From contig CM034546.1 of NCBI GenBank assembly GCA_020055645.1, positions 15,438,001 to 15,502,000 of the forward strand: 64,000 bases of DNA. Direction: 5' to 3'. The stretch's first letter is position 1; every line of letters begins with the position of its first letter. The stretch is from Tomocerus qinae (taxonomy: Eukaryota; Arthropoda; Collembola; Entomobryomorpha; Tomoceridae). Positions 1 through 10,720 of the stretch are shown piece after piece. The notes under the pieces were generated by a model that searched no databases, was not told the DNA's origin, and saw only the letters and a program-made list of their open reading frames with translations. The position numbers and the translations under genes are program-made.

Positions 1-604
1 TGTACACTAAAGCTCCATCTATATAAGCAAAACATACTAACTTTGTCATATTTCTATTTGAAAATGAAAACAAATGCATAATCAGGTGGAAACAAAATAT
101 TTAGCTTTTATACTTTATAAAATATACTTACAGTAATTCGTGTGAATATATATAAACATCACGATCGTGATGTGATTATTTGTTTTATGTATATATTTTA
201 ATCGCCGTGAAGATATTGGTTTAATTACATAATTAACTTCTACTTACGAATTGCCAATGAATGCATAAGTGGAAACATTAATTATACTGAATTTTAATTA
301 ATCACTTACATATTTATTACTGTACTGCTTTAAGCTCCATATTAATGAAGGAATTTCTTAAAGTCATTTTAATCAGTAATATATAATAATACACAGTTTT
401 TCACTAGTTTTCAATCAAATATAGGTGCTCACGAAAAATACTTCGTGTTAACTGTGCTAAAACATGTTAAAAATTAAATTTTTATGCCTTAATTTTTATT
501 TTATAGACGTAAATACTGGTAGTTTTAGGATTACATGGTTGTTGTTATTGTCAGCTGTAGTTTTCCTATATATACTATAGTATAGGCTTTTATTTATACC
601 TATA
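1..604. other. AT-rich sequence without a gene
   Basis: No open frame, repeat with clear ends, or RNA gene is visible here. The sequence is AT-rich and looks like ordinary intergenic DNA. Confidence 0.5.
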
Positions 605-715
605 ATTATATGAAAAACCCTTAAACCCAAAAAACCCAAAAAACCCTAAAAACCCAAAAAACCCAAAAAACCCGGGGTCGAGGGTTTTTTCCTAAAAAAC
701 CCGGGTTTTTCGATA
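605..715. repeat. GGGTTTTTT-type low-complexity tract
   Basis: The plus strand shows runs of CCC separated by five or six A residues about ten times, ending in a short palindrome around CCCGGG. The minus strand is therefore a series of GGG runs spaced by T tracts. It is not an exact telomere repeat. The frames open across it are simple-sequence artefacts rich in Phe, Trp and Val. Confidence 0.7.
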
Positions 716-965
716 CCTTGGTAGTGATGTATGTAAATATGTATGGTAGAATGACAAGCGGGAACAAATAAATTTTTGTAATTATGAAATAAATAAATAT
801 TATTTGTGTATCCAACAAGCATGATTATTGCAAGCATTTCGAAATTGAATCATGCATTCTGTGGAGTATTTGGTTGTAGATTACATGTTAACAGTTTCCA
901 AAACTAAAATAAAACGAATATAGTCGTGTCGTAAAGATTTTTATGGTAGAGGCAAAAATAGGTAA
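716..965. repeat. Copy of the chemoreceptor 3'-flank repeat
   Basis: This stretch matches about 31540-31770 with many small differences. Shared landmarks are AAGCGGGAACAAATAAAT, TCATGCATTCTG, AGTTTCCAAAAC and GGCAAAAATAGGT. At 31540-31770 it lies at the far end of the 3' flank of an intact GR-like receptor gene, so here it marks an old receptor module that has lost its gene. Confidence 0.6.
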
Positions 966-1029
966 TAGCAACAAGGGTAAATAGGAATTGAGAAAGTAGG
1001 TACAGCAATATTCCTTAAAAAGAGTCCTA

Positions 1030-1690
1030 ACGCTCCCCATTAACACTCCCCGCTACTTCATTCGACTCGAAACTGGTTTCTGTCACACTGCGATATACTT
1101 TCTGGGTAACTTGGCCAAATTTCTCATGAGGGTAATGAATACAAAAGAAAATAGCCTAGTAAGAATCTGTTATGATATCGCTAGCAATAATTGTAATACT
1201 GACACTAGATATAACTGGTCAGAGCAAGTAAACTCCACCTTTAAACTTATTGGTATAGATGGCATTACAAAAATAACACTTCCGTAATATAGATGTACAT
1301 AGGGTAGAAAACTCAACCACAATTCCTAGCTATAAAAGCTTACTACCGCAAACTATAGCTCCATACTTGAACATCAAAATACCTAATAGCGTCAAATCAG
1401 TTATAGCGCAAATTAGATTAGAACGGGTAAACTTCTACGTACACAAAAAATCCTATGATCTCTCCTTCTGCACAACTTGTCAAGATGAATGTAATACACT
1501 GTTTTACCTACTAGTTAAATGTTCTTTACACGTACAAATCAGAGAAAAATACTTAAGAATAATTTATAATAATCCTACTGCTAATGAAATCAATTATCTA
1601 GATATTTTATTTGAACAAGAATGTCAGGAAAATTATTATAATATATTTAATTTTATGAAACGTGCTGTAAGCAATTTTAGTAATTAAGCT
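1030..1690 (+). mobile_element. LINE retrotransposon remnant, 3' end of the ORF
   Basis: A decayed non-LTR element. Around 1150-1290 the plus strand reads YNWSEQVNSTFKLIGI, which parallels YHWASSLKVEFKELGL in the second LINE fragment near 37030-37080. The 106-codon frame at 1367-1687 (no ATG start needed) reads like the region after the reverse transcriptase of LINE ORF2. It has a Cys-x2-Cys (CTTC) followed by a later Cys of the form LLVKCSL, and a basic IAQIRLERV segment upstream. Stops and frame changes break it, so it is not functional. The family is not resolved (Jockey/R1-like by general feel). Confidence 0.55.
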
Positions 1691-1899
1691 GGATTACTTT
1701 TTTCTGTAATATCCTATAAATGAGGCTTAATAATTTTAATTAAATTAATTTTACGTACATTATTAATAACTATATGACAAGTTGCAAAATGTATCGGGCG
1801 GGCGGGACTTTATTCGATTAAATAAATACATACATACAAGGATAAATAGGTCTAACTTCAAAACGATTTTTCGAATTTACACTATCTATTTCACAACGG

Positions 1900-3080
1900 T
1901 CATTTTTACTCATAACTACTACTATATTCACTCACATTACTCACTCTCGCTGACTTACGTAAATTAAGTACACTTCTACATCCGAATTTTTCAACGTACC
2001 TTACTCCATCTACGGTATCTACTGCATCTACCTTAATACATCTCTGAACATGCAAGTATCTTATATTATGCAGTGCATAAAATCGGTATGTCGTAAATGC
2101 CGCACACTGGACACCTTGCATGTGTCGTAGGCCGTGAGAGGACACCGTGGCAGACTAGGCGGCGAGACACAAGAGTGTCATCACATAGATTAGGGTTGGA
2201 AAGGACAGCTTGTCATCCTCGAGAGGACCTTCAATTCCTTCAATATAATAAGTAATCCTGATACCAAAAGAAGTAATTATGAAGAGACAAAGCGCATTAG
2301 AATTTGTTTTACTTGAAATCATAACTTGCAAAAATTATCATTAATATTGAAGGTCAGTTATTATATGATATTCATAAGTTATTCTATTAAGACATTGTTT
2401 AAGTGCCAAAACTAACACACATTTGAGTATTCCATAAAAATGATAGAAGTAAAGCAAGCCCTCTTGGTAAAATCCTGTCATGGAATAACAATGGAATGAT
2501 GACAATCGTCTTCAAATTGAATGTAAAATGTCTCCATATTATGGTTGTAGATTATTGTGTACAAACAAACATTAGTTTTTGTTACAGGCAAGTTATAGCT
2601 AGGTAGCTAGGCGTAGTAGCTCATGTCGTAATCCTAAGGCATTTTATTGTAAGGTTAGGTGAAGGAGAACGTTAGCTTACTAGAGTGTTTCTTGTGCTAT
2701 TTGGGACTTTCGGCTGGGAGAAATACAAGACATATTTCTCTCTCTATAACTAAATCCGGCTATATAAGTATAATGCAATGTTGCTTTACTTTGCTTCACC
2801 TTTCTACGAAATACCTTTTGAATAATTAAGCATACTTAAGCGATTGCTATTTATTTTGCGACGCTTGGCTTTCTCAATTCTTCAGGCGGGGTTTGTATTG
2901 TAGGTTTTTATTGGCTTTGCTTCTTTTGGTATATATAATAACCAGTAAACTTATTGCTTACTTACATAGTTTTCACATGCAAGCATCCTACATGCACGAA
3001 TGACGTATATTTATTATAATGTAACTGTATTTTATATACATCTTAGAAAATCTCCGAGAAATATGGTTAATTCTGCCTGC
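1900..3080 (+). repeat. Orphan chemoreceptor 5'-flank module
   Basis: The stretch is collinear with 37180-38640 and with 31850-32600, which are the upstream flanks of the GR-like receptor genes. Landmarks in order are CCGTGAGAGGACA, CAAAGCGCATTA, a TTGAAGGTCAGTTATTA block, TAGCTCATGTC, TTGCTTTACTTTGCTT and, at the end, TAGTTTTCACA with GCAAGCAT just before the position where a receptor start codon would lie. No full receptor gene follows, so this is a promoter-side relic of the tandem array 26 kb to the right. Confidence 0.65.
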
Positions 3081-3084
3081 ACAC

Positions 3085-3162
3085 ATGGTATTCAAAAGAA
3101 TGGAATTTCTTAATGCTTTGCATTCTTGCTTCATTGCAGCAGGGAAATACTTAGAGGAGTAA
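3085..3162 (+). pseudogene. Possible relic of a receptor first exon
   Basis: Directly after the receptor 5' flank there is an ATG followed by 25 codons (MVFKRMEFLNALHSCF...) and then a stop. A similar start is found at 28389 (MAFKEIEFLIALLSCF...), so the same short coding start exists twice beside receptor flanks. Its likeness to the first exons of the intact receptors (an aromatic-rich start with FN-L-SFF) is weak. It may be the stub of a deleted GR-like gene. Confidence 0.35.
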
Positions 3163-3164
3163 AC

Positions 3165-4373
3165 GAAATAATGTAGGAATCTTTAGAATACATATACATA
3201 CTGACACAGTCCGTGACAGGGACCAAGCCCTGTACTAATCATGCCAGTGAGTTTTCGCAAATTAACTACTTTCCAGTGCAGCAGTTAAATTGGTTGTAAG
3301 TCAATTTGGCAAAATAATTTTTCCAAACTTGAACTCCTTGGATAATTTGGCAATACGCAATAAAACATGTCGATTTGGCAAAATATGGCTTAGTATAACT
3401 TCGGAAGATATAAAATGTCATTTATGATATCAGTACCTAATGAGATGGTTGTTCTTGTTAATCGATTCTAAGTCGTAACAACTATATATATATGTTTATA
3501 TCTATTTGTATCTACTACAAACTGCGTGTATTTATTTTTTAAGATATATCTGTTACTCAGGTGTCGTGGAAAATAATTCTGCATTGAAAATAACTTTGCT
3601 TACGTATTTTTTAGGCTTGTTCTTGGGTGGAAATAATAGATATCGAATATCTCTGTCTAAATGTCAGTAGTTTTGAAGGATAGTCAGAACAAATTTAAAC
3701 ACATCAGTGCAGTTTCCCAGGTGGCTATCAAAATCAAAATTAGGTAGGAAATGGGTAAATCCGAAACTATAACTGCACTGCGGTTTTAAGACATTAAATG
3801 ATTTTGATAATTTCGACTTATTAAAATTGTTGGGAAAGTTTTCTAAAACTGATATGCAAGTTACAACTGGATAGTTTTGATTGTCATAAAAAATTTTATT
3901 TTTAATTTATTTTGGGAGTTTTCACCAATCGATTTTGGAATATTCGTAATTTTTGTAATTAATTTCACATTTTCTGAATTTCAGTGAGAATAGTGGACAT
4001 TATTAAAAAATAAGTAGCCCGAAATAAATGCAAGCATTATATTATTTCCGCCATTTTCCATTTCCTGGTTTGACAATTTTCACTTATCATTATTTTCCAT
4101 TTCCGCTATATAAAAATTTCACGGAAAACTTTTATTTCCTCTTTGGTTTCCTAGATGTTTGATAATTCGGAACTTCCCTTTCCTCATTGTAACTATCTAT
4201 TTAATACAACACTTATTACTAAAACAGTGTTAAAACAACTAAACAACATCTAAACATCCATCAATCAATTGGATTAGCTATTTATCGAAAGATGAAGTAC
4301 TCCCACTCCCTGAATTTATAGCGATATATATGATTTCTAAATTTTTGAATTTTCACGTAGACTACCTACTAAT
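3165..4373. other. Intergenic, upstream of the ionotropic receptor gene
   Basis: About 1.2 kb of AT-rich sequence without a convincing frame or repeat. The promoter of the gene starting at 4374 presumably lies here. I cannot single out a TATA box from the many TATA strings. Confidence 0.5.
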
Positions 4374-6401
4374 ATGAATGCAAAAGTGATATTGTTAGTT
4401 ATTTCAATTCTTAAAATGGTTAGTAAAGTCTCGTCCAGACTTAGTATTGATAGTAGCGGTTGGGGACAATCTTGTACCATTCAAATAATTAATTTAAGTT
4501 TCAAAAAATCTTGGCTCTTCGATGATATAATTTTGGAAAACCAAGGCGATAAAGTTTGGACAATTTACAATTACCGCTGGGATGAATTCAGTCAAAAAAT
4601 AGTCCAAAACTTCAGTATCAGTCTAAAAAGTTTTAAATGGAATCAATGCTCTTTGCATGTACTTGTGGATCCTATGGATGTCTATTTTGACATTTACAAC
4701 TGTGTGAATACAGTGACAAAAAGAGAGGCCTTTTTAGAAGATTCGAAATATATTTTCTTCTTAAAACCGCGACAGAAACAGAAACTTCCCTGGTTAATAA
4801 AAGAAATTAATGCACAGATGTACATTTTTGAGTTTATTATTACCAGGAAAAATATAACTTCAATTATATTCAAAATTTCAGAAAAATTTCTGTTCTGCAC
4901 CAACTGCTTTAGGAATGCATTCATTGCATTTCCCAAGAAATATTCTTTAGGGCCGAAATTGACCAAAATTTGGAAATATTGGAACGGTCAATTAAACGGG
5001 GAAACAGTGGCAGTAGTTTCCACTATGCCTGTTGTCTACAAAAGAGATTGGCAACGGAAAATGTGCATCGTCAGGTTATCTCACCTATTTCGAAATTATG
5101 GCAGTGTAGATGGAAGATTTCATATTTGTTCGTTACGAGATACAGTAAGTCAAATCCTTATTGATCAACACAACGGAACGTCAAGGTTTTATGAACTTTG
5201 GAATGAACAACATCTTATGAAAACTCAGCTGAGTGTCATCATCCCTTTTCACCCTCATCTGACCCTGGACAACTTCTCCCCAAGTGATTTTCGAACCAGA
5301 AGATTTTTCCGTAACTACACAGGACTTACTCCAATTTATTGCAGAAATAACATGGAAAACGAAGTTATTTTTTACACTATTTGGTTGTCGCCTTTCAACT
5401 GGAAAATCTGGGTTATTATACTGATCTCTTTCTCTGCCTCAGCTATGACTTTTTATAGTTCACAAAAAAAGTATAATTACTCGTTGTTAACGAGGCATTT
5501 CATCGCACTTTGCCTATTTTTCCGACAAGGAGTTCCTAGCCTTAATAAATTGCAATTGATTTTGTCCTTTGCAGCTGTAATTTTATGCACGGGCTACGAA
5601 GCGATAATTACCAGTTTAGTCATATCACCTCCAGCTCCAATTTTATGGGAAACTTTTAAAGATCTTATTTCCAACGACTACAGAGTTATGCATGTAGATC
5701 ATGTAGGCAAACAAAGAGAGTCGTTTGAACATAAATTCAGATTTGAATTTGAACGATATGGTATTACACAAAAAATAAACGACAGTGTCTACTTCTATGA
5801 TAAAACTTCAATATCTGACCGACAAGCTTTACGACTTGCAGTAAATGGAAATAAAATAATTGCAATGGCTGAATCTTTTCACTACGTTCAGTACATGAAG
5901 TACATTCAGTATTATTTGACAAAAATGGGAAAATCTAGTAACATTTATTGCTATGCTTTAGATAATGACGAATTAGCCAAGAATTTTGTTTACTATGGAT
6001 TTTATGCAAGATTCGCTGACAAGTTTTCACATACAATGCAATTATTTCTGGAGTCGGGCATATTAGGATTATGGGATCGTTTGAGTCTGCTCCAAACTGA
6101 CGTACGTAATAAATATTCAAACATTGATGATCCGGCTCCTATTACAATGAATTTTAAACTAATCACAATCTTTCCACTTTGTGGATGCTTCCTTTTGTTT
6201 AATCTACTCATATTAATTTATGAAATAGGACCATTTGTTTTAATTAAATTTACCATCCGCAAAATTTATGAGTTGTATAAAATTTGTAAGAAGACAGGTA
6301 AATATTTATATGCTGGAATTAGGAAGTATTATATAGATCATAAGCCAAAAATAACATGTCCTCAATTCCGAATATTAAATGCTAATTCGCCATCCCAATA
6401 A
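4374..6401 (+). CDS. Divergent ionotropic receptor-like protein
   Basis: A single intronless frame of 675 codons. It starts with a hydrophobic signal-like segment (residues 1-20). A long extracellular part follows, then a membrane segment near 342-360 (KIWVIILISFSASA), a short semi-hydrophobic pore-like loop near 370-388 (HFIALCLFFRQG), a second membrane segment near 392-415 ending GYEAIITSLVISPP, an extracellular lobe of about 180 residues, a last membrane segment near 595-617, and a basic cytoplasmic tail of about 58 residues. This order (M1, pore, M3, S2 lobe, M4) is that of arthropod ionotropic receptors, which are ligand-gated channels related to glutamate receptors and used in chemosensation. 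GYEAIITSL lies where iGluRs have the SYTANLAAF motif, but that motif is almost lost. The family is known to have intronless divergent members. Ligand unknown. An AATAAA lies near 6496. Confidence 0.75.
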   Translation: MNAKVILLVISILKMVSKVSSRLSIDSSGWGQSCTIQIINLSFKKSWLFDDIILENQGDKVWTIYNYRWDEFSQKIVQNFSISLKSFKWNQCSLHVLVDPMDVYFDIYNCVNTVTKREAFLEDSKYIFFLKPRQKQKLPWLIKEINAQMYIFEFIITRKNITSIIFKISEKFLFCTNCFRNAFIAFPKKYSLGPKLTKIWKYWNGQLNGETVAVVSTMPVVYKRDWQRKMCIVRLSHLFRNYGSVDGRFHICSLRDTVSQILIDQHNGTSRFYELWNEQHLMKTQLSVIIPFHPHLTLDNFSPSDFRTRRFFRNYTGLTPIYCRNNMENEVIFYTIWLSPFNWKIWVIILISFSASAMTFYSSQKKYNYSLLTRHFIALCLFFRQGVPSLNKLQLILSFAAVILCTGYEAIITSLVISPPAPILWETFKDLISNDYRVMHVDHVGKQRESFEHKFRFEFERYGITQKINDSVYFYDKTSISDRQALRLAVNGNKIIAMAESFHYVQYMKYIQYYLTKMGKSSNIYCYALDNDELAKNFVYYGFYARFADKFSHTMQLFLESGILGLWDRLSLLQTDVRNKYSNIDDPAPITMNFKLITIFPLCGCFLLFNLLILIYEIGPFVLIKFTIRKIYELYKICKKTGKYLYAGIRKYYIDHKPKITCPQFRILNANSPSQ

Positions 6402-7690
6402 CTACAGTATAACAACGGTTAGTTAAACAAGATGTGTTTGTAGGTTTGAAAAACGAGTTAGCACAATTATTGTCGTATATTATTGTGTATACAAAATAAA
6501 TTTATATGTACATACGTTGCAAGAAATAGTGACAGCGATCTAAATCATAGTTATAAAGATTTAAAATTTGCACATTTAACATTACTATAGGGTAGATAGG
6601 GAAGATTGGTCTCGGTTGGTCTGTGGAATGAGACTCTGATTCTGAAAATCTGATTTATTTAATACCCAAGAATATGAAAACTGTATGCTACTTACTGTAA
6701 TAAAGTATATAAAACTGCATTGGTTTAATTGTATACAAAACTATTTTTGCAAACAGGCAATGTCTTAAACATTGGACATAAAAATTTCACTTCTTGGAAG
6801 TCCAAGTTTTCCTTAACGCGAATACTAAGTAAAACGGATATTAAATGTGACTCCGAGCTTTTACGTACTCTTTTTCATACACAATCCTATATATAGTTCA
6901 GAAAGGATGTCTTTCTTTCCAGTCAAACACCTACAAATAAATTATGTCATTAAAGTCGAAAGTAATAAATGCCGACTGCTGCGGTTCGCGTGGTTGACTT
7001 GTACTTCTTTTGCCATCACGATTGCATCCTCCTTAATGAGGCAGTTTCCTCATTATAGGCTTTAACTGAATGTTTTTAACACAAATAATTTCTATTTAGA
7101 TGGTCCTCTGAATTGTTGTGAATACATACACCTCAAAAAGATTAATAATAAGTAGTTTCGTCTATATAGCGGTAAACCAAAAATTCCAAACGAAAGTTCA
7201 ATGACCTACGATTCCAAATTTACTTCTAAATTTTTAGTTTTAAACTTCAAGTTTGGGCAATATATGTATTGAGACATTAAGAGGCCACAAAATGTAAGCA
7301 AAATCTTCAAAATTGGGTCTTATCTTATCGGTGTTGAGATTCTTAATCAAGAATAGAAGTTTTAGAAGATTCGTATGGCGGTATGAAACCTAAAACTTGT
7401 CAGAGGTAGTATAATGGGAAGAATAATGTAAATAAATAATGAACCCAACTCTGTATCACGCAGTCAATGTCCTATTTTATTTACTCTTTGAGTCTGCAGT
7501 CAATTAACAAAGTACTGTAGAAAAGGCTTTTAATTTTCGAACAGTATAAATCAGAAAGTAAAATATTTTAAATATTCTGAAGATTCCGCATGACCATAAT
7601 CCTACCCAACAACGAAGTGTTTTTCTCTTCAACTGTGATGGAGTAACGAACGGTCTTAAGAAATGCTAGGAAAGTAATTCCAAATCACAA
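6402..7690. other. Intergenic, no gene seen
   Basis: AT-rich sequence with short random frames only. The first hundred bases are the probable 3' end of the receptor gene. No repeat boundaries are clear. Confidence 0.5.
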
Positions 7691-7699
7691 TCGCTTAGT

Positions 7700-8162
7700 C
7701 ACCATGCAAGATGAGACACCTACGCATTTCAGACTTCATGTTAGAGAATGGTTTGATACCCACTGTCCCTAACATATTGATTTCCTGATAATTGGATCGA
7801 TTGGGGACGACCGGTTTCATTGCCACCAAGATCACTGGACTTAACACCATGTGAATTCAGTCTTTGGGGAATCGTCGAGGATAATGTTTATGCCAAAAAA
7901 CCAGCCCCATTATTGCAACTACGCGAATGCATCGTTACGGAAATGGGAAATAATTCAGGAAAATTGTAAAAAAACATGTCGGTCAGTGCTGGAGCGATTA
8001 TGCCGCTGCTGGGACATGGAGGATAGTCAAATTCAGAAATCTCACTAAAAAACGTTTGCTCTTTCACATGGCGGTTGATTATGGATCATTGTCATGCACC
8101 TAACCGATCGTCAGTTATTAAAGGTCAAAGTTTATGGATACATCATTCTGGGCCACCCTGTA
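7700..8162 (+). mobile_element. Tc1/mariner-type DNA transposon fossil, 3' half
   Basis: Broken frames read like the C-terminal half of a Tc1/mariner-superfamily DDE transposase. First comes MQDETPTHFRLHVREWFD, matching the usual QQDGAPPH-x-x-x-VRxWLD. Then, in another frame, come GRPVSLPPRSLDLTPCEFSLWG-like residues, matching the conserved RSPDLTPCDFFLWG block that carries the second catalytic Asp, and then VYAKKP. The element ends at about 8160 with CATTCTGGGCCACCCTG followed by TA, a typical terminal inverted repeat with its TA target. No matching left end is visible, so the copy is 5'-deleted and dead. Confidence 0.7.
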
Positions 8163-8439
8163 CATAATAATATAACTGTAAACGCATTTTAAACTTGGCT
8201 CGAAATAATTTATACTTTCACTAGTAGCCCCCCGCATGCGTGACTCTATTTCGAAAGATAGGCATCCAGCATAATGTGTATTAGTTAATTTCAAAATAAC
8301 CTGTTTACTGTTAACCCGTGGTGGGCTTATCGTTATGCAATGCGCTTAAAGTTTAAAGTTTCAGCTTTATAGTCAACATAGGGACCATCAGACACCACGG
8401 AACTGAATCAGTTGACAATCTATGTAGCTTGTCACTGCT

Positions 8440-8930
8440 CTTCCTCCCCTGACTTGTTGGCTCCTTCTGCATTTGCAGATAAAGGAAAGGTGGATTCCTA
8501 TCCAGTTTTAACAGATTTATAGTGGGTCAAGCCTTACCAATCTGCCTTTCCAAGGATAGACACTCGTGCCAGTAGAGTGTCGCTGTTACAATATAACTAT
8601 GTGGCACTTTAGGGATGAGGCAGCTTTTTACAGCATTTATGGAAATTAATCCACCCCTCCCACGGATGACATCCCCGTACCTTCACCGAGCCGAAATGTC
8701 ACCCAGCTAGCAATCCCTATGGTAGGAACCGAACTCGAGAGCCCGACAATAGTGGCCTAGAGCTCCGAACGCTCTACTAACCAAGCTACTGCTGCTAGCC
8801 TTCGTCCTTGCGCATTGCAACAAAAAGCCGAAAAATCCATGGCATAAAATACAGTTACATAGAGACATACATACATACATGAAACAAAAGATCTTTATTT
8901 ATTGTGATGATGATGATGATGATGATAGGC
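8440..8930 (-). repeat. SINE-like repeat with a tRNA-related segment
   Basis: On the minus strand, about 8805 to 8715 reads AGTAGCTTGGTTAGTAGAGC, an A-box-like sequence, and about 55 bases later GAGTTCGGTTCC, a B-box-like sequence. The bases between can only partly fold as a tRNA, so it is a tRNA-derived SINE or a tRNA fossil rather than a tRNA gene. To the right a (TGA)n microsatellite lies at about 8905-8927, after a short (TACA)n at 8869-8880. The rest of the stretch has no coding sense. Confidence 0.4.
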
Positions 8931-8937
8931 AGTTACG

Positions 8938-10295
8938 TAGTAAAGTCTGAACTGAAAGGTGTTTTTGTGGTTTTGCTTAATACAAAAGGTAAAAAGCAAA
9001 AGCAATAATTAATTCGAAATTGTCCTGAGACTTTTAGTGGGTAGATTACGTGGAACACGTGTCTGTAGTTGAAAGGATCATTTAAAGTGTCTGCTGAAGG
9101 CTGACATGTTTGAAAAAATAATTGAAGGAAGTGGACACAAATGCTTAAATAACTAATACTTTGGCCAATTTTAATGGCGCCACATGGATTCCAGAGTAGC
9201 TGCCGAAGTGAACGGACACGACATTGTCGTGGCCCTCATATTTCTAAATTTTTCGGATTATTTTTGCCCAAAAAGTAGTGCTGTGCATAGAGTGAAGAGG
9301 CCTGTACACCCAGGACAGAATTTAGTGCACGAAAGTGGGACAGAATGTCCGAATTTGGTGTTTTTTGCGTGAAGCAGCCCACTGAAATACCATTTTTCTG
9401 TGCTGTGAGTGGAATTCCTTATCGCGGAGGACGGCCATGGATGCTAATTGGGTCTGGCAGCGGCTTGAACAGTGGCGGTATGCAAATTAGAAGATAAGAC
9501 GGCCTTCGAAGACCTTTGCTGCCTACTACAACCGACCAGATTAGTAGCGCTTTTCTTACTAGTCATTCTCATGTTGGCCCTGCGACTGTCTTCTCCGCTA
9601 TCAGTGTTCCAGCTAATCAGCAGGATGACAAGCAGTGTAGCATCAAAAACATCGTCAAGGTATAAGGGCCGATCACTTTGTGCACAGTCTACTCATCAAA
9701 TTATTGGCTAATTTAAATTCTGTCTCCATAAAGCTACTCTGGAACCAGCTTATGCATGAGTATAGGCGTAACTTCTGTATTAAGGTTATTCCCTAGGTCG
9801 TTGCTTCCCTGTCACATGTCTATGACTATTAGCGGTGCAGGTTTCTGTCATTATGTGAGGCTATACCTATTTTTGGCTGTTGGTTAGTTATAATACAGTG
9901 AATACTTGGATTATTGTAATGTGTTTGTAATAATTGGCATATCAAATTGAAGATCTGTAACATGTATTACTTTGTGTGATGGGCGACAGCCCGCTGGAAG
10001 CGCAAATTAAACCCTACTACTACTACTCTTACTACTACTACTACTAGTAAAGTCTGAACTGAAAGGTGTTTTTGTGGTTTTGCTTAATACAAAAGGTAAT
10101 AAGCAAAAGCAATAATTAATTCGAAATTATTGTCCGGAGACTTTTAGTAGGTAGATTACGTGGAACACGTGTCTGTAGTTGAAAGGATCATTTTAAGTGT
10201 CTGCGGAAGGCTGACATGTTTGAAAAAATAATTGAAGGAAGTGGACACAAATGCTTAAATAACTAATACTTTGGCCAATTTTAATGACGCCACAT
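8938..10295. repeat. 248-bp direct repeat pair around an 860-bp insert
   Basis: Positions 8938-9185 and 10045-10295 are about 96% alike, from TAGTAAAGTCTGAACTG to TTAATGGCGCCACAT or TTAATGACGCCACAT. Between them, 9186-10044 is unique sequence that ends in a (TAC)n tract touching the right repeat. The repeat does not start with TG or end with CA, so it is not an obvious LTR pair. It may be a tandem duplication with a diverged spacer, or a non-LTR insertion ending in (TAC)n accompanied by a target duplication. Short frames inside the insert have no recognisable product. Confidence 0.7.
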
Positions 10296-10300
10296 TTATT

Positions 10301-10712
10301 CAGTGTTGTACTGTTGACCACTTTTTTGCATTTTGACCGGGCCACTGGTCAAAATGGTCAAAATGGTCAAAATGGCTAAAATGGCTAAAATATCAGTATA
10401 CAGTTATTTAGGCTAGCAAATGAAATTTAAAATATTTAGAGAATGAAATATGGCCTAAAACCAATGAAACACTATTCTACTAACATCAGACTACAAAATG
10501 ACACTCTCTAATCATTTTTAACTGCAATCTTTAGAAAGTTGTATTTGTTGTTTACTGTTGCAGTAAAAGCTACCTTGGGGTCTCAATTAACCCCAAACAG
10601 GCATTTTGTCCATTTTGACCATTTTGACCACTTTTTAATTTTTTTTGACCGGGCCATTTTGACCATTATGACCATTATGACCACTAGTGGTTTTAACCAC
10701 TGCACAACACTG
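10301..10712. mobile_element. hAT-type MITE, 412 bp
   Basis: The element starts CAGTGTTGTAC and ends GCACAACACTG, which are inverted copies with one mismatch. It is flanked by a perfect 8-bp target duplication CATTTATT (10293-10300 and 10713-10720). An 8-bp duplication with CAG...CTG ends is the signature of the hAT superfamily. Inside each end is a small array of TGGTCAAAA units in opposite orientation, so the whole can fold back. It carries no transposase, so it is non-autonomous. Confidence 0.88.
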
Positions 10713-10720
10713 CATTTATT

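Noticed and set aside
621-837. Minus-strand frames rich in Phe, Trp and Val
   Set aside because: Products of the GGGTTTTTT low-complexity tract.
8715-8805. A tRNA gene on the minus strand
   Set aside because: A- and B-box-like sequences exist, but the arms do not pair as a full cloverleaf, so I call it SINE-like.
9184-9711. Short open frames in the insert between the direct repeats
   Set aside because: No recognisable domain, and they lie within a probable mobile element remnant.
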